From Solilutibacter silvestris (GTDB lineage: Bacteria > Pseudomonadota > Gammaproteobacteria > Xanthomonadales > Xanthomonadaceae), in the NCBI RefSeq assembly GCF_002895945.1, contig NZ_NPZB01000001.1:387501-451500 (forward strand): a DNA stretch of 64,000 bases, in the 5' to 3' direction. A program made the position numbers and the translations under genes. The stretch's first letter is position 1. Each line of letters opens with the position of its first letter. Shown here piece after piece: positions 28,235 to 38,132 of this stretch. Below the pieces are notes generated by a model, which saw only the letters and a program-made list of their open reading frames with translations, was not told the origin of the DNA and searched no databases.

Positions 28235-31200
28235 ATGGCGATGTGTGCACGTTCGATTCTTGCGGCTGCCGTAGTAGCCATGCTCGCCACGCAGGCCAGC
28301 GGACAGACGCGCAACGCGACACGATTCGCCAGCTCGTTCGAGTCGGGCGATCCACGGCCGCAGCTGAAGACCGGCAGCGACAGCGTTTCGCTCGCCATCG
28401 GCGACGGCCCGACTGCGCCCTATGCTGCCAAGGCGCGTACCGGATACAGCGGACTGCATGCCTTGCGCTATCAGGGCCAAGGTGCTGGCGGTCGCACGCG
28501 TCTGTTCGATGTCGATATCGCCATCGATGCGGATACCGTGCTGTCGTGGCTGGTACTGCCGGAAATCGTCGATGGCAACACCGTGGCGTCGACCGGAATC
28601 GGCATCGATCTGGTGTTCGATGATGGTCGCCGCCTCTCCCAGATGCGTGCGCTCGACCAGCACGGCGCGGGCATCGACGCCAAATCGCAGGCGGCATCGA
28701 AGACGCTGTATCCACAGCAGTGGGCGCACAAGCAGGTGCGCGTGGGCGATATTGCTGCCTTGCGCGGCCATCGCATCCGCGCGATCGAACTGGAACTGCG
28801 TCCGGTCGATGGCGCAGCGGCGCAAGGCTGGATCGACGACATCGCCATCACCTTGCAACCACGCATTGCGGCGACGCATCCCTCCGACGTCGTGCTGACC
28901 ACGCGCGGCACGCAATCGAACGGCACCTTCTCGCGCGGCAACAACTTCCCCGCGACAGCGCTACCACACGGTTTCAATTTCTGGACACCGGCGACCGATG
29001 CCGGCACCCTGGGCTGGCTGTATCGCTGGAACGAAAGCAACGACGCCGACAACCGTCCGCGCCTGCAGGCGCTGTCACTGAGCCATGAACCCAGTCCCTG
29101 GATGGGCGATCGCCAGACCTTCCAGGTGCTGCCGTCGCTGGCGTCGGGTGTGCCCGAAGCCGACCGCAAGAAGCGCGCGCTGTCGTTCTCGCATGACAAC
29201 GAGGTCGCACGGCCGTATCTCTATGGCGTGCGCTTCGACAACGGCATCGCGGCGGAGATCGTGCCGGGCGATCACGCAGCGATCTTCCGTTTCCGTTTCC
29301 CGGCAACGGGTGGAACCACTTTGTTGTTCGACAATGTCGATGCCCGCGGCGGATTGACACTGGATGCCGCGACACAAACGCTGAGCGGCTACACCGACAC
29401 CCGTAGCGGCTTGTCGAATGGCGCCGGACGCATGTTCGTCTACGCGCGCTTCGACCAACCGTGGAACAACAGTGGCAACATCGCGACTGGCCGTCCCACC
29501 GGCTACATCAACTTCAAGACGGGCGCAGGTCACGAAGTGCGGATGCGCATTGCGACCTCGTTGATCTCCGTTGAACAGGCGAAGCACAATCTCGAACTGG
29601 AAATCGGTGATGCCTCGTTCGATAGCGTCCGTGATCGCGCGCAAGCGGCGTGGGACAGCATCCTCGGTCGGGTGAAGATCGCCGGCGCCAGCGACGACCA
29701 GCGCATCACTGCCTATTCCAATCTCTATCGACTGTTCCTCTACCCCAACAGCGCGCACGAAAACACCGGAACATCCGCACATCCGCGCTGGATGCACGCC
29801 GACCAGAGCACATGGTCGAAGGACAATGCCGGCGGCGATCCGACGCAGACATCGACGCACGTGTTCCCCGGCAAGCTCTACGTCAACAACGGCTTGTGGG
29901 ATACCTACCGCACCGCGTGGCCGGCCTACGCGTTATTCGCGCCGAAGCAGGCGGGCGAACTGGTGGAGGGATTCCTGCAACAGTATCGTGACGGCGGCTG
30001 GGTCGCGCGCTGGTCGTCGCCCGGTTATGCCGACCTGATGGTCGGCACCAGTTCCGATGTCGCCTTCGCCGATGCGTGGCTGAAGGGCGTGCGCGGTTTC
30101 GATCCGCGCGAGGCCTATGCCGCAGCACTGCGCAACGCGACGACGATCGCACCGACAGCGAATGTCGGGCGCAAGGGCATGGCGTCGTCACCGTATCGTG
30201 GTTACATCGATACCCGCACTGGTGAAGGCCTGTCGTGGAGCCTCGAGGGCGGCCCGAATGATTTCGGCATCGCGCAGTTGGCGGACGCGTTGGCGAAGAC
30301 GTCACGCGACCCGCAGGCAGCACGCAGGTATCGCGATGAAGCAGCCTATTTCCGTGCTCGCGCACTCGACTACACGCATTTGTTCGATCCCGCGACCGGC
30401 TTCTTCCGCGGCCGCGGTGCCGACGGCAGTCGGCAACAGCCGGCAACGGCGTTCGACCCGCGCGTCTGGGGCGGCGATTACACCGAGGGGAATGCGTGGA
30501 CCTATGCCTTCCCCGCGGTATACGACGGCAACGGGCTTGCCGCGTTGTATGGCGGTCGCGCGGCGCTGGGCAAGAAACTCGATGCGCTGTTCGAGACGCC
30601 GGAAACCGCGAAGCCGGAATTCTCCGGTTCCTACGGCGAAGTGATCCACGAGATGACGGAAGCCCGCGACGTGCGCATGGGCATGTACGCGCACAGCAAC
30701 CAGCCATCGCACCATCTGGCATGGATGTATGCCTATGCCGGCCAGCCGTGGAAGACCCAGGCGCTGACACGCGAAATCCTGCGCCGGCTCTATCTCGGCA
30801 GCGAGATCGGCCAGGGCTATCCCGGCGACGAGGACAACGGCGAGATGTCGGCGTGGTATGTCTTTGCGATGCTCGGCCTGTATCCGTTGCGGATGGGCGC
30901 GCCGGAATACGTGATCAGTTCGCCGGCATTCGATCGTGTCGATGTGACGATGGACAATGGTCGCGTCTTGCACGTGATCGCGCATGGCAATGGGCCACGC
31001 AATGTGTACGTGCAGTCGCTGAAGGTCAACGGCAGGCCGTGGACGAAGACATGGTTGCCGCATGCTGCGATCGCCAATGGCGGCACGCTGGAATTCACCA
31101 TGGGACCGCAGCCATCGCGCTGGGGCAGTGGGGAACAGGATCTTCCGCATTCGTTGACGGCGGATGGGCAAACGCCGCGCGCGTTGTGCGATGTCGCGTT

Positions 31201-31591
31201 GCAATCGACTTCTGCAACACTTGCGAATGGCGCTTCGGCGAAAGCGCTGGTCGATGGCGATGCGATGACCGGCACGGCGATCGACGATTCGTCGCGCGAA
31301 CTGACCTTGCGCTTCGACACACCACAACGCCTCGATTTCTACACCCTGACCGCCGGCGAACATGCCCAGGCGATCACGCTGGGCTGGACGCTGCAAGGTC
31401 GCAACGCTGGTGGCGCCTGGCACGATCTCGACCGTCGCACGCAAGAACGCTTCGAATGGTCACGGCAGTTGCGCCCGTTCCGCATCGCGCATCCGCGGGC
31501 ATGGCGCGAACTTCGACTGCGCTTCGATGCCGGCACGCGCTTCAATTTCGCCGAGTTGGGATTGATGCGCGCGGGTGATTGCGGCAAGTGA
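28235..31591 (+). CDS. Large secreted GH92 alpha-mannosidase with accessory domains
   Basis: 1118 residues, about 300 longer than the GH92 at 14802. A signal peptide (residues 1-21) is followed by an extra N-terminal beta-sandwich (about 25-210), probably carbohydrate-binding. The catalytic part has GLWDTYR (about 553), EGNAWTYAF (about 751) and GDEDNGEMSAWYVF (about 864-877). A C-terminal discoidin-like (F5/8 type C) domain covers about 985-1110. AAGGA precedes the ATG. As last gene of the TBDR operon it likely trims alpha-mannose branches outside the inner membrane. Linkage specificity is not visible. Confidence 0.9.
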   Translation: MAMCARSILAAAVVAMLATQASGQTRNATRFASSFESGDPRPQLKTGSDSVSLAIGDGPTAPYAAKARTGYSGLHALRYQGQGAGGRTRLFDVDIAIDADTVLSWLVLPEIVDGNTVASTGIGIDLVFDDGRRLSQMRALDQHGAGIDAKSQAASKTLYPQQWAHKQVRVGDIAALRGHRIRAIELELRPVDGAAAQGWIDDIAITLQPRIAATHPSDVVLTTRGTQSNGTFSRGNNFPATALPHGFNFWTPATDAGTLGWLYRWNESNDADNRPRLQALSLSHEPSPWMGDRQTFQVLPSLASGVPEADRKKRALSFSHDNEVARPYLYGVRFDNGIAAEIVPGDHAAIFRFRFPATGGTTLLFDNVDARGGLTLDAATQTLSGYTDTRSGLSNGAGRMFVYARFDQPWNNSGNIATGRPTGYINFKTGAGHEVRMRIATSLISVEQAKHNLELEIGDASFDSVRDRAQAAWDSILGRVKIAGASDDQRITAYSNLYRLFLYPNSAHENTGTSAHPRWMHADQSTWSKDNAGGDPTQTSTHVFPGKLYVNNGLWDTYRTAWPAYALFAPKQAGELVEGFLQQYRDGGWVARWSSPGYADLMVGTSSDVAFADAWLKGVRGFDPREAYAAALRNATTIAPTANVGRKGMASSPYRGYIDTRTGEGLSWSLEGGPNDFGIAQLADALAKTSRDPQAARRYRDEAAYFRARALDYTHLFDPATGFFRGRGADGSRQQPATAFDPRVWGGDYTEGNAWTYAFPAVYDGNGLAALYGGRAALGKKLDALFETPETAKPEFSGSYGEVIHEMTEARDVRMGMYAHSNQPSHHLAWMYAYAGQPWKTQALTREILRRLYLGSEIGQGYPGDEDNGEMSAWYVFAMLGLYPLRMGAPEYVISSPAFDRVDVTMDNGRVLHVIAHGNGPRNVYVQSLKVNGRPWTKTWLPHAAIANGGTLEFTMGPQPSRWGSGEQDLPHSLTADGQTPRALCDVALQSTSATLANGASAKALVDGDAMTGTAIDDSSRELTLRFDTPQRLDFYTLTAGEHAQAITLGWTLQGRNAGGAWHDLDRRTQERFEWSRQLRPFRIAHPRAWRELRLRFDAGTRFNFAELGLMRAGDCGK

Positions 31592-31611
31592 TATCCGCGC
31601 GCTGGTAGCCC

Positions 31612-34600
31612 CTACTTCTCCTTGCGCCAGTTCACCGATGCGCGGTTCTCCACCGTGCTCGATTCGATCTGGATATCGAAGCCCTTGCGCAGCAGGTACT
31701 TCAGCATCAACACCTGCCCGGTGCCGAGCAGCGACACACCGTAACTGACATACATCTTCGGCGACAGATACTTGCCGACACCGAGAACGCTGCCGCCCAG
31801 CGCGCGCGACTGCATCACGCCGGCATCGTCGAGGCCGATCTTTGAGCCCAATTGCGACGCCAGCAGGCCTTCGCCCGCGCTCAGCGCCGCCGACATCGCG
31901 CTCACCTCGCTTGCGGCGTTGCTATCGAGTCCGGACAGCGAATGGCCCGTCACCAGCAGCGCCAACGCATCGTCCTGGCTGGTCATCGGATCGCTCCACA
32001 CTTCCGCCTGCGGATGCGCCGCGCGTCCGGTGACGGAGATGCCGGCGGTGACATCACCAAGATCGCGTTCGGCGCGCACGTCCAGCAGCGGATTGCCGAT
32101 CGAGTCGGCCGACCACACCAGGCGTCCGCGGGTGATGGCGAGATTTTGTCCATAGGCGCGATAGCGGCCGCCCACGTCCAGCGTGCCGGTGGCGAGCGTG
32201 TCGCGTCCGGGGCGCGCCCGCACGCGCAGGCTGCCACCCAGTTGTCCCTTCAATCCGAAGCCGTTGATATTGACGTTGTCGCCCAGCACCAATTTCAGGT
32301 CGAGATCGAGCGGCAGGCCGGAACTCGTGTGCTCGGGATCGACCGGATCGAGAATCACCACATCGCTCGATCGCGTCGCGCCGCCACTCAAGCGTTCCAG
32401 ATCGATCGTCGCCGACGGCACGCCGACGGTGCCGGTCACCGTCAACGGCTGGCCGCCGCGAAACTTCACCAGCACATCGGGATCGGCGACCGCCTTGAGA
32501 TTGCGCGTATCCGAGACGAGCACGTTGCGACCCTTGATCGCGAGCTGCAACGGCGTGTCCTGGCCGAGCCAGCCGAGCGTGCCATCGACATTGAGCGTGC
32601 CTTCGCCGGAACGCAGGCTGCCGCTGATGTGCGCGTTGCCATCGGCCTGCGCTTCCATCTTCACCGTGCCGTTGTCCACCACGAGGCCCAGCGCGGGCAG
32701 ATCGGTGCGGAATTCGCTGAGCACCGCATTGCCACCGATGCGCGGCGCGGCGCGCGATCCCGCCAGCAGGATGTGGCCGGCGAGATGGCCTTGCGGTTCG
32801 ACGATGTCGGGCGAGAACAATTCGATCAGGGTGAGATCGCGGGTATCGACATCAAGGCTGCCGTTGAGCGGCGCGTGTTGGTCCCAGCCAGTGGAAATAT
32901 CAGCGGCGATCTTGCCGTTGCCGTTGTAGCCCGCGCTCAATTTTCCTTGCAGATGATTGGGATCGAAGGTCGCGTCGAGGACCAGGGCCTGCCACGCGAA
33001 CGCGGTGGTATGACGCTGCACCGGTACGCGCACACCACCCTGCGGCGAGGTCAGGTGGACGTTGCCGCGCCAACTGCCACCAACAGGCTGCACGCCGCCG
33101 GTCAACGCGATTTCACCCTGCAGGTCCCACGGCTTGCCGTCCTTGCGTGGCGGCAGGTACGGCAACGCCAGTGCCAGCGGCAAACCCTGTCCCGTCACCT
33201 GCACGCCGCGATGCGGCCATTCCGCATTCGCGCACAGGCTGCCGCCCGCCGTGGATGCGAAACAACTTTGCGACAACGTCCAGCTGTTGCCGCGTTGCGC
33301 GAACTGCGCCGGCGTTTGCAGCTGCCACGCCGCGCCCTTCACCGGGGCCAGATGCAAGGAAGACAGCGTGCCGCGCCAGTCATTGCCCTGCTTCAGTGCA
33401 TTGCCCGTCAGCGAAATATTGCCCATGCCGCCGCTGGCATTCGCGGTGAGCGCAAGATGTTCCATCGCACCGGTCGCATGTGCATCGAGGCGATCGATCG
33501 CCACGCCCGCTTCGATGCCCGTCCCGGCAACCTGCAGGTCGCCGCTGCCGTTGCGCCACGGCAAGCGTCCGCGCGCACTCAAGGTGGCGGCGCGATAGCT
33601 GCCATAACGCAATCCATTGCCGGACAGATTGGCATCGATGTCGGGGCCAGTGCGCGGCCCGCTGATCTTCAGCGTGCCTGCCAATGTGCCGGCGGCATTC
33701 GGCAGCAGGTCATCGAGGCGCAACGGATTCAATCGCGCATCGACGGCGAAGGCGCGATCGACGCGACCCTTGGCATCGATGCGACTGCCGCCCAGCGTGA
33801 GTGCGACGTCGCCGCCGAATTCCATCACGTCCTTGGCGGTGGCGGCGGTGCGCAGTTCCACCTTCGCGCGTCCGCCAATGTCGCGACCGCGCAACTTGCC
33901 GCCGAGTTGCTGCGCATCCAGCACGATGTCGATGCGGCCATCCTGGCGACTGTTGCCGGTGGTGGCGAAGCGCCCGTTCAGCGCGCCCTTCCACTCGGGC
34001 AGGAAATAGCCGGGATCGAAGCCGGCCAGCGTCGCATCGGCCTTCCAGTTCAGCGCCGGCGCCCAGGCGAAACGGCCGCGCGCATCCAGTCGTCCCTGCG
34101 GCATCGTCGCGCGCAGTCCGTTGAAGGTGACACCTTCGCCATCACCGATGCCGTCGAAGGCGAGTTGCGCGGTGTCCTTGCCGCGGACCACCACGCCGGT
34201 GCCGAGCGCATTCCACTTGCTGGTGATGCCGGAGAACTTGAAGTCCGCGCTGGCGCCGATGGCATCGCTGCCCTGCCCCCAGCGCAGGCCGCGCGCGACC
34301 ACCGCGAAATCGAAACGGCCGTTGCCGTGCTGGCTGAAATCGCCGCGACCGTTGGCGTTGATGCGCCCGCCGAAGACATCGATCACCACGGGCTTCAGTT
34401 CCAGCACCTGGTTGGCGATGCTGACGCGTGATGGCTGGATTACCGCGTGCAAGTCACCGCGATCCACCCGTCCCTGCACCTGGGCATCGCCGTCCTTGCC
34501 ATTGGCGACGAGATCGAGCGACAGCGGCGTCGACGGTTCCGCCGTGCCCATCAGCAAGCCGGGATCGAGATCCTGGGTGTTGGCACGCAATGCCCACAGC

Positions 34601-35529
34601 GGATCGCGCTCGCCATCCTTCAACGTGAGATGCGCATACAGCGGCGCCGGCACATGGCCCGACAGCGCGACATCCATGCGCGTGAGGTCGCCAATCGCCG
34701 CCAGTCCCAGCGTTGGGCGCGTGCGTCCCAGCGGTGCCGGCATCGATGCCGACGCGATGAGGTTCATGCGGTATTTGTCGGCGGGCGCGTAATCGCCTTG
34801 CACGTTGAAATCGCCACGATCGGTCAACGCGACGAGGTGATCGGCATGCAGGCGCCCTTCCTCCACTTCCAGCGCGCCGCGCACGCTGCGCACGTCGACC
34901 AGCGGCACGCCAACGCGCGTCACTGCAAGGCCGTCGATGGCGATGGCATCGAAGCGGATCGGCAACGGCGTGCCGATCTGCGGCAACGACTGCGGCCAGC
35001 GCGGCAACTCGAAGGGTTTTCCGCTTTTCGGCAGATCGAGCGTCGCGCCGCTCAGCGCGATCGAATCGAGCCGCAATTTCCGCCCAAGCAGCGGTTGCAA
35101 CATCGGCTGCAGCGTCACCGTGTCTGCCGTGAAGGTGGTCACCAGCGGCGCCTTGCACGACGGATACGACACCGGCTTGCCGTCCACATCGGGACAACCG
35201 CGATAGACGAAGTGCACGCCATGCAGCGTCATCGGTCCCGACACCGGACCTTCGGCGCTGCGCCAGCTCAGTTCCGATCCCGTCGGCAACAGAACACGAA
35301 TCCGCGCGAGCAGGAAATCGCGCCCGGCGATGGTGGTCAGCAACCAGTACACGCCGCCAATCGCCAGCGCCACCAGCAACACCAGGCCGAAGCCGCTGCG
35401 CCAGGCGATCTTGCGCGTGCGCTTGCGCCGCAATGTGCGCAACTCGGCGATGCGTGCCTCGCGCTGTTCGGGCGTCGCGTCATCGGGCAACGGTTGCAAC
35501 CCGTAACGTTTTTCCAGATCGCGGCTCAC
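31612..35529 (-). CDS. tamB: TamB, inner-membrane translocation and assembly module
   Basis: 1305 residues. One N-terminal membrane anchor (about residues 43-65) follows a basic cytoplasmic stretch. Then comes a very long repetitive beta-rich periplasmic body with AsmA/TamB-type segments, and the conserved C-terminal DUF490 domain ending around SSTVENRASVNWRKEK. TamB bridges the periplasm and works with TamA in outer-membrane protein assembly and anterograde lipid transport. Its start overlaps the tamA stop (ATGA). The opposite strand has a long open frame that is a GC-bias shadow. Confidence 0.9.
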   Translation of the reverse strand: MSRDLEKRYGLQPLPDDATPEQREARIAELRTLRRKRTRKIAWRSGFGLVLLVALAIGGVYWLLTTIAGRDFLLARIRVLLPTGSELSWRSAEGPVSGPMTLHGVHFVYRGCPDVDGKPVSYPSCKAPLVTTFTADTVTLQPMLQPLLGRKLRLDSIALSGATLDLPKSGKPFELPRWPQSLPQIGTPLPIRFDAIAIDGLAVTRVGVPLVDVRSVRGALEVEEGRLHADHLVALTDRGDFNVQGDYAPADKYRMNLIASASMPAPLGRTRPTLGLAAIGDLTRMDVALSGHVPAPLYAHLTLKDGERDPLWALRANTQDLDPGLLMGTAEPSTPLSLDLVANGKDGDAQVQGRVDRGDLHAVIQPSRVSIANQVLELKPVVIDVFGGRINANGRGDFSQHGNGRFDFAVVARGLRWGQGSDAIGASADFKFSGITSKWNALGTGVVVRGKDTAQLAFDGIGDGEGVTFNGLRATMPQGRLDARGRFAWAPALNWKADATLAGFDPGYFLPEWKGALNGRFATTGNSRQDGRIDIVLDAQQLGGKLRGRDIGGRAKVELRTAATAKDVMEFGGDVALTLGGSRIDAKGRVDRAFAVDARLNPLRLDDLLPNAAGTLAGTLKISGPRTGPDIDANLSGNGLRYGSYRAATLSARGRLPWRNGSGDLQVAGTGIEAGVAIDRLDAHATGAMEHLALTANASGGMGNISLTGNALKQGNDWRGTLSSLHLAPVKGAAWQLQTPAQFAQRGNSWTLSQSCFASTAGGSLCANAEWPHRGVQVTGQGLPLALALPYLPPRKDGKPWDLQGEIALTGGVQPVGGSWRGNVHLTSPQGGVRVPVQRHTTAFAWQALVLDATFDPNHLQGKLSAGYNGNGKIAADISTGWDQHAPLNGSLDVDTRDLTLIELFSPDIVEPQGHLAGHILLAGSRAAPRIGGNAVLSEFRTDLPALGLVVDNGTVKMEAQADGNAHISGSLRSGEGTLNVDGTLGWLGQDTPLQLAIKGRNVLVSDTRNLKAVADPDVLVKFRGGQPLTVTGTVGVPSATIDLERLSGGATRSSDVVILDPVDPEHTSSGLPLDLDLKLVLGDNVNINGFGLKGQLGGSLRVRARPGRDTLATGTLDVGGRYRAYGQNLAITRGRLVWSADSIGNPLLDVRAERDLGDVTAGISVTGRAAHPQAEVWSDPMTSQDDALALLVTGHSLSGLDSNAASEVSAMSAALSAGEGLLASQLGSKIGLDDAGVMQSRALGGSVLGVGKYLSPKMYVSYGVSLLGTGQVLMLKYLLRKGFDIQIESSTVENRASVNWRKEK

Positions 35530-37289
35530 AGGTCGGCCCCGATGTTGAGGCTCAGGGTGAACGGTGAATCGGGGTGCTTGAGTCCGCGCGCGATGTCGAT
35601 GCGCACCGGACCGACCGGCGATCGCCAGCGCAGGCCGATGCCGACGCCGTTATGCCAGTCGAGCTTGCGGCCATCGAACGCGCTGCCGCCGTCGACGAAT
35701 GCGGCCGCGCCCCAGCTCGCGTTGAAATAGCGTTCGTACTCGACACTGCTGGTCACCACGTTCTTGGCGCCATAGGCGAACAGGTAGCGACCGCTCGGAT
35801 CCTGCAAGCGCGGCCCGACCTCGCGCCAGTTGTAGCCGCGGATGCTGCGGTCGCCACCGGCGAAGAAACGCAGCGACGGCGGCAACGCCAGCGCGTCCTT
35901 GGCCACGGTGTAGCCAAGTTCGCCGCGCAGGATCAGGCGATCCTGCGGTCCCAGTCCATGGAACCACTGCGCACGCGCGTGGGCCTGCGCGAAAGCGCCG
36001 CCATAGCCGGCGGAACCGCCGCGCAGCGTGAAGTTGGCGCCGATGCCGCGGCGTGGATACAGGCGATCATCGACGCTGATGTAATGCAGGTCGACCTGCG
36101 GAAAACTCAAGCTGGCCGTCTGGTACGGCGTCTTCACCGTGCCATTGGTATAGGCCCAGCGTTCGCGCAGCACATGCAGGGAAACCGCGGCGTCGAGCTT
36201 GGTGTTGATCTGCCCCGTGCGACTGAACACCAGTTCCGAGCGGCGGCTGTCGATGTAGCGACTCTGCTCGTCGGCGAACTGCAGGCCGGCGGTATACCAG
36301 CCATCGAGCCACTTCAGGGCCGGCACCCGATATTGCAGCGTCGCCACCTTGCGTTTCTGGGCGTAATCGACCTGCGCCAGCGCCTTGTGGCCGCGCTTGT
36401 TGAGATAGCGCCGCTCCAGCCCGAAACGCGCGCCGGGGCCACTGTCGGTGCCGTAACTCACGCCGGCGGTGTAGATAGTGCGCTTGGCCGGTTCCAGCGT
36501 GACCTGCACCGGCACGCGCAGATCCTTGGCATCGCCCGGCAACGGTTCGATGTCGATGCGACCGAAATAGTCCAGCCCCAGCAGCGATTTGCGCAGGCGA
36601 TCGAGACGACCCTGGTGGTAGTAATCGCCTTCGTTCCAGTACACCAGTTTTTCCAGCAACTGCGGGCTGATGATTTCCGTCGGTGTCTGTTCGAACGTCA
36701 CCGCGCCCATCTCGTAGCGCTCGCCACTGGTCCAGCGCAGATCGACATCGGCGGCCTTGGCGGCGCGCGTCACCTCGACCTTGTGCGTGATGAAGTCGGC
36801 ATCGAAATAGCCACGCTGCGCCAGGCGCTGGGTGATCCTGGTCTTGCCGGCCTCGTACGCACTCTGGTCGAACACGCTGCCCGGCACCGGGCGCGTGGCA
36901 TCGAGGTCATGCGTGAGGTACTGGTCCTGCCCCCCCGGGCCTTCGATGCCGTAGGCGACCTTGCGCACGCGCACCGGTTCGCCACGCTGCACCTCGATGA
37001 CCACCACCAGCGCGTTGCGATCGCTCGACGGCGTGACCTTGATCTGCGGTGAGTAATAGCCGTACGGTTCCAGCGCGTTGCGCGTTTCGGTCTCGGCTTC
37101 TTCCAACAGGTAATCGAGGCGGCGATCGGAGATCTTCTTGCCGGCCGCATCCTGCAGCGACAGCGACGCGCGCACGTCGCTCGCCATCACGCCATCGATG
37201 CCGCGGATATCCACCCGCATCACCTGCGCTGCCTGCGCGCTGGCGCAGGCGAGGCAACACAGCATCAGCAGAAGTCGGGCCGCTCGCAT
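35526..37289 (-). CDS. tamA: TamA, Omp85-family outer-membrane assembly factor
   Basis: 587 residues. The signal peptide (1-20) is followed by POTRA domains (about 22-260) and a 16-strand barrel. The Omp85 hallmark GGDRSIRGY sits in the barrel's second half, and the C-terminus (LSLNIGADL) is typical of barrel insertion signals. It pairs with TamB encoded immediately downstream. It is the standard tamAB operon of Proteobacteria. Confidence 0.92.
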   Translation of the reverse strand: MRAARLLLMLCCLACASAQAAQVMRVDIRGIDGVMASDVRASLSLQDAAGKKISDRRLDYLLEEAETETRNALEPYGYYSPQIKVTPSSDRNALVVVIEVQRGEPVRVRKVAYGIEGPGGQDQYLTHDLDATRPVPGSVFDQSAYEAGKTRITQRLAQRGYFDADFITHKVEVTRAAKAADVDLRWTSGERYEMGAVTFEQTPTEIISPQLLEKLVYWNEGDYYHQGRLDRLRKSLLGLDYFGRIDIEPLPGDAKDLRVPVQVTLEPAKRTIYTAGVSYGTDSGPGARFGLERRYLNKRGHKALAQVDYAQKRKVATLQYRVPALKWLDGWYTAGLQFADEQSRYIDSRRSELVFSRTGQINTKLDAAVSLHVLRERWAYTNGTVKTPYQTASLSFPQVDLHYISVDDRLYPRRGIGANFTLRGGSAGYGGAFAQAHARAQWFHGLGPQDRLILRGELGYTVAKDALALPPSLRFFAGGDRSIRGYNWREVGPRLQDPSGRYLFAYGAKNVVTSSVEYERYFNASWGAAAFVDGGSAFDGRKLDWHNGVGIGLRWRSPVGPVRIDIARGLKHPDSPFTLSLNIGADL

Positions 37290-37355
37290 TGCCTACAGGA
37301 TACCGGCAGCGATGCACCGTGCGTTAACGCATTTCACACAAGCAGCGACGCCCGC

Positions 37356-38132
37356 TCAACTGCGCATGCCGATCCCGCGCTTGAGCAGCCATAGCGCGAG
37401 CGTGGTCAATCCCGCGACGAACAGCAGCATCAAGCCGAAGGCGGCGCCCATCGCCACGTCGCTCTGCCCGAGCAGGCCATAGCGGAACGCATTCACCATG
37501 TAGAAGATCGGATTGAGGTGCGTCATCGTCTGCGCCCATTGCGGCAGCAACTGGACCGAATAGAACACGCCACCGAGATAGGTCAGCGGAGTGAGGATGA
37601 AGGTCGGGACGATGGCGACATCGTCGAACTTCTTGGCGTATACCGCGTTGACGAAACCAGCCAGCGCGAAGATGGTCGCGCCCAGCAGCACCGAAGCGAT
37701 GGTCACCAGCGGATGCGGCACGCGCACGTGGGTGAAGAACATCGCGATCACCAGCACGATCGCGCCGACCATCAATCCGCGCAGCACCGCACCGGCGACA
37801 TAACCGGCGAGGATCACCCAGCTCGGCATCGGCGACACCAGCAACTCCTCGATATGCCTGCCGAACTTGGCACCGAAGAAACTGGAACTGATGTTGCCGT
37901 AACTGTTCTGGATGATCGACATCATCACCAGGCCGGGCACGATGAAGTCCATGTAGCGCAGGCCGCCCATCGTCCCCACGCGCGAGCCGATCAGCCCGCC
38001 GAAGATCAGGAAGTACAGCGTCATGGTGATCGCCGGCGGCATCAGGGTCTGGCCCCAGATGCGCAGGATCCGCATCACTTCGCGGCGCGCGATGGTGAGG
38101 AAGGCGACCCAGTTCGGATGCGGCTGGCTCAT
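37356..38132 (-). CDS. yadH: ABC-2 type transporter permease (YadH-like)
   Basis: 258 residues with six membrane spans and the ABC-2 membrane signature, including IVPGLVMMSIIQNSYGN and SSFFGAKFGRHIEELLVSPM. It matches E. coli YadH closely along its whole length, for instance TLYFLIFGGLIGSR and LTPLTYLGGVFYS. It overlaps its ATPase partner by four bases. YadGH-type exporters have no proven substrate. Confidence 0.9.
   Translation of the reverse strand: MSQPHPNWVAFLTIARREVMRILRIWGQTLMPPAITMTLYFLIFGGLIGSRVGTMGGLRYMDFIVPGLVMMSIIQNSYGNISSSFFGAKFGRHIEELLVSPMPSWVILAGYVAGAVLRGLMVGAIVLVIAMFFTHVRVPHPLVTIASVLLGATIFALAGFVNAVYAKKFDDVAIVPTFILTPLTYLGGVFYSVQLLPQWAQTMTHLNPIFYMVNAFRYGLLGQSDVAMGAAFGLMLLFVAGLTTLALWLLKRGIGMRS

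Noticed and set aside
31852-34431. An 859-codon open frame on the plus strand antisense to tamB
   Set aside because: The sequence is Arg/Ala/His/Gln-rich without domain pattern, and lies fully opposite a well-supported tamB. Long antisense frames are expected in GC-rich DNA with few stops.
35574-37052. A 492-codon plus-strand frame opposite tamA
   Set aside because: No family motifs; it is the mirror of the Omp85 gene.
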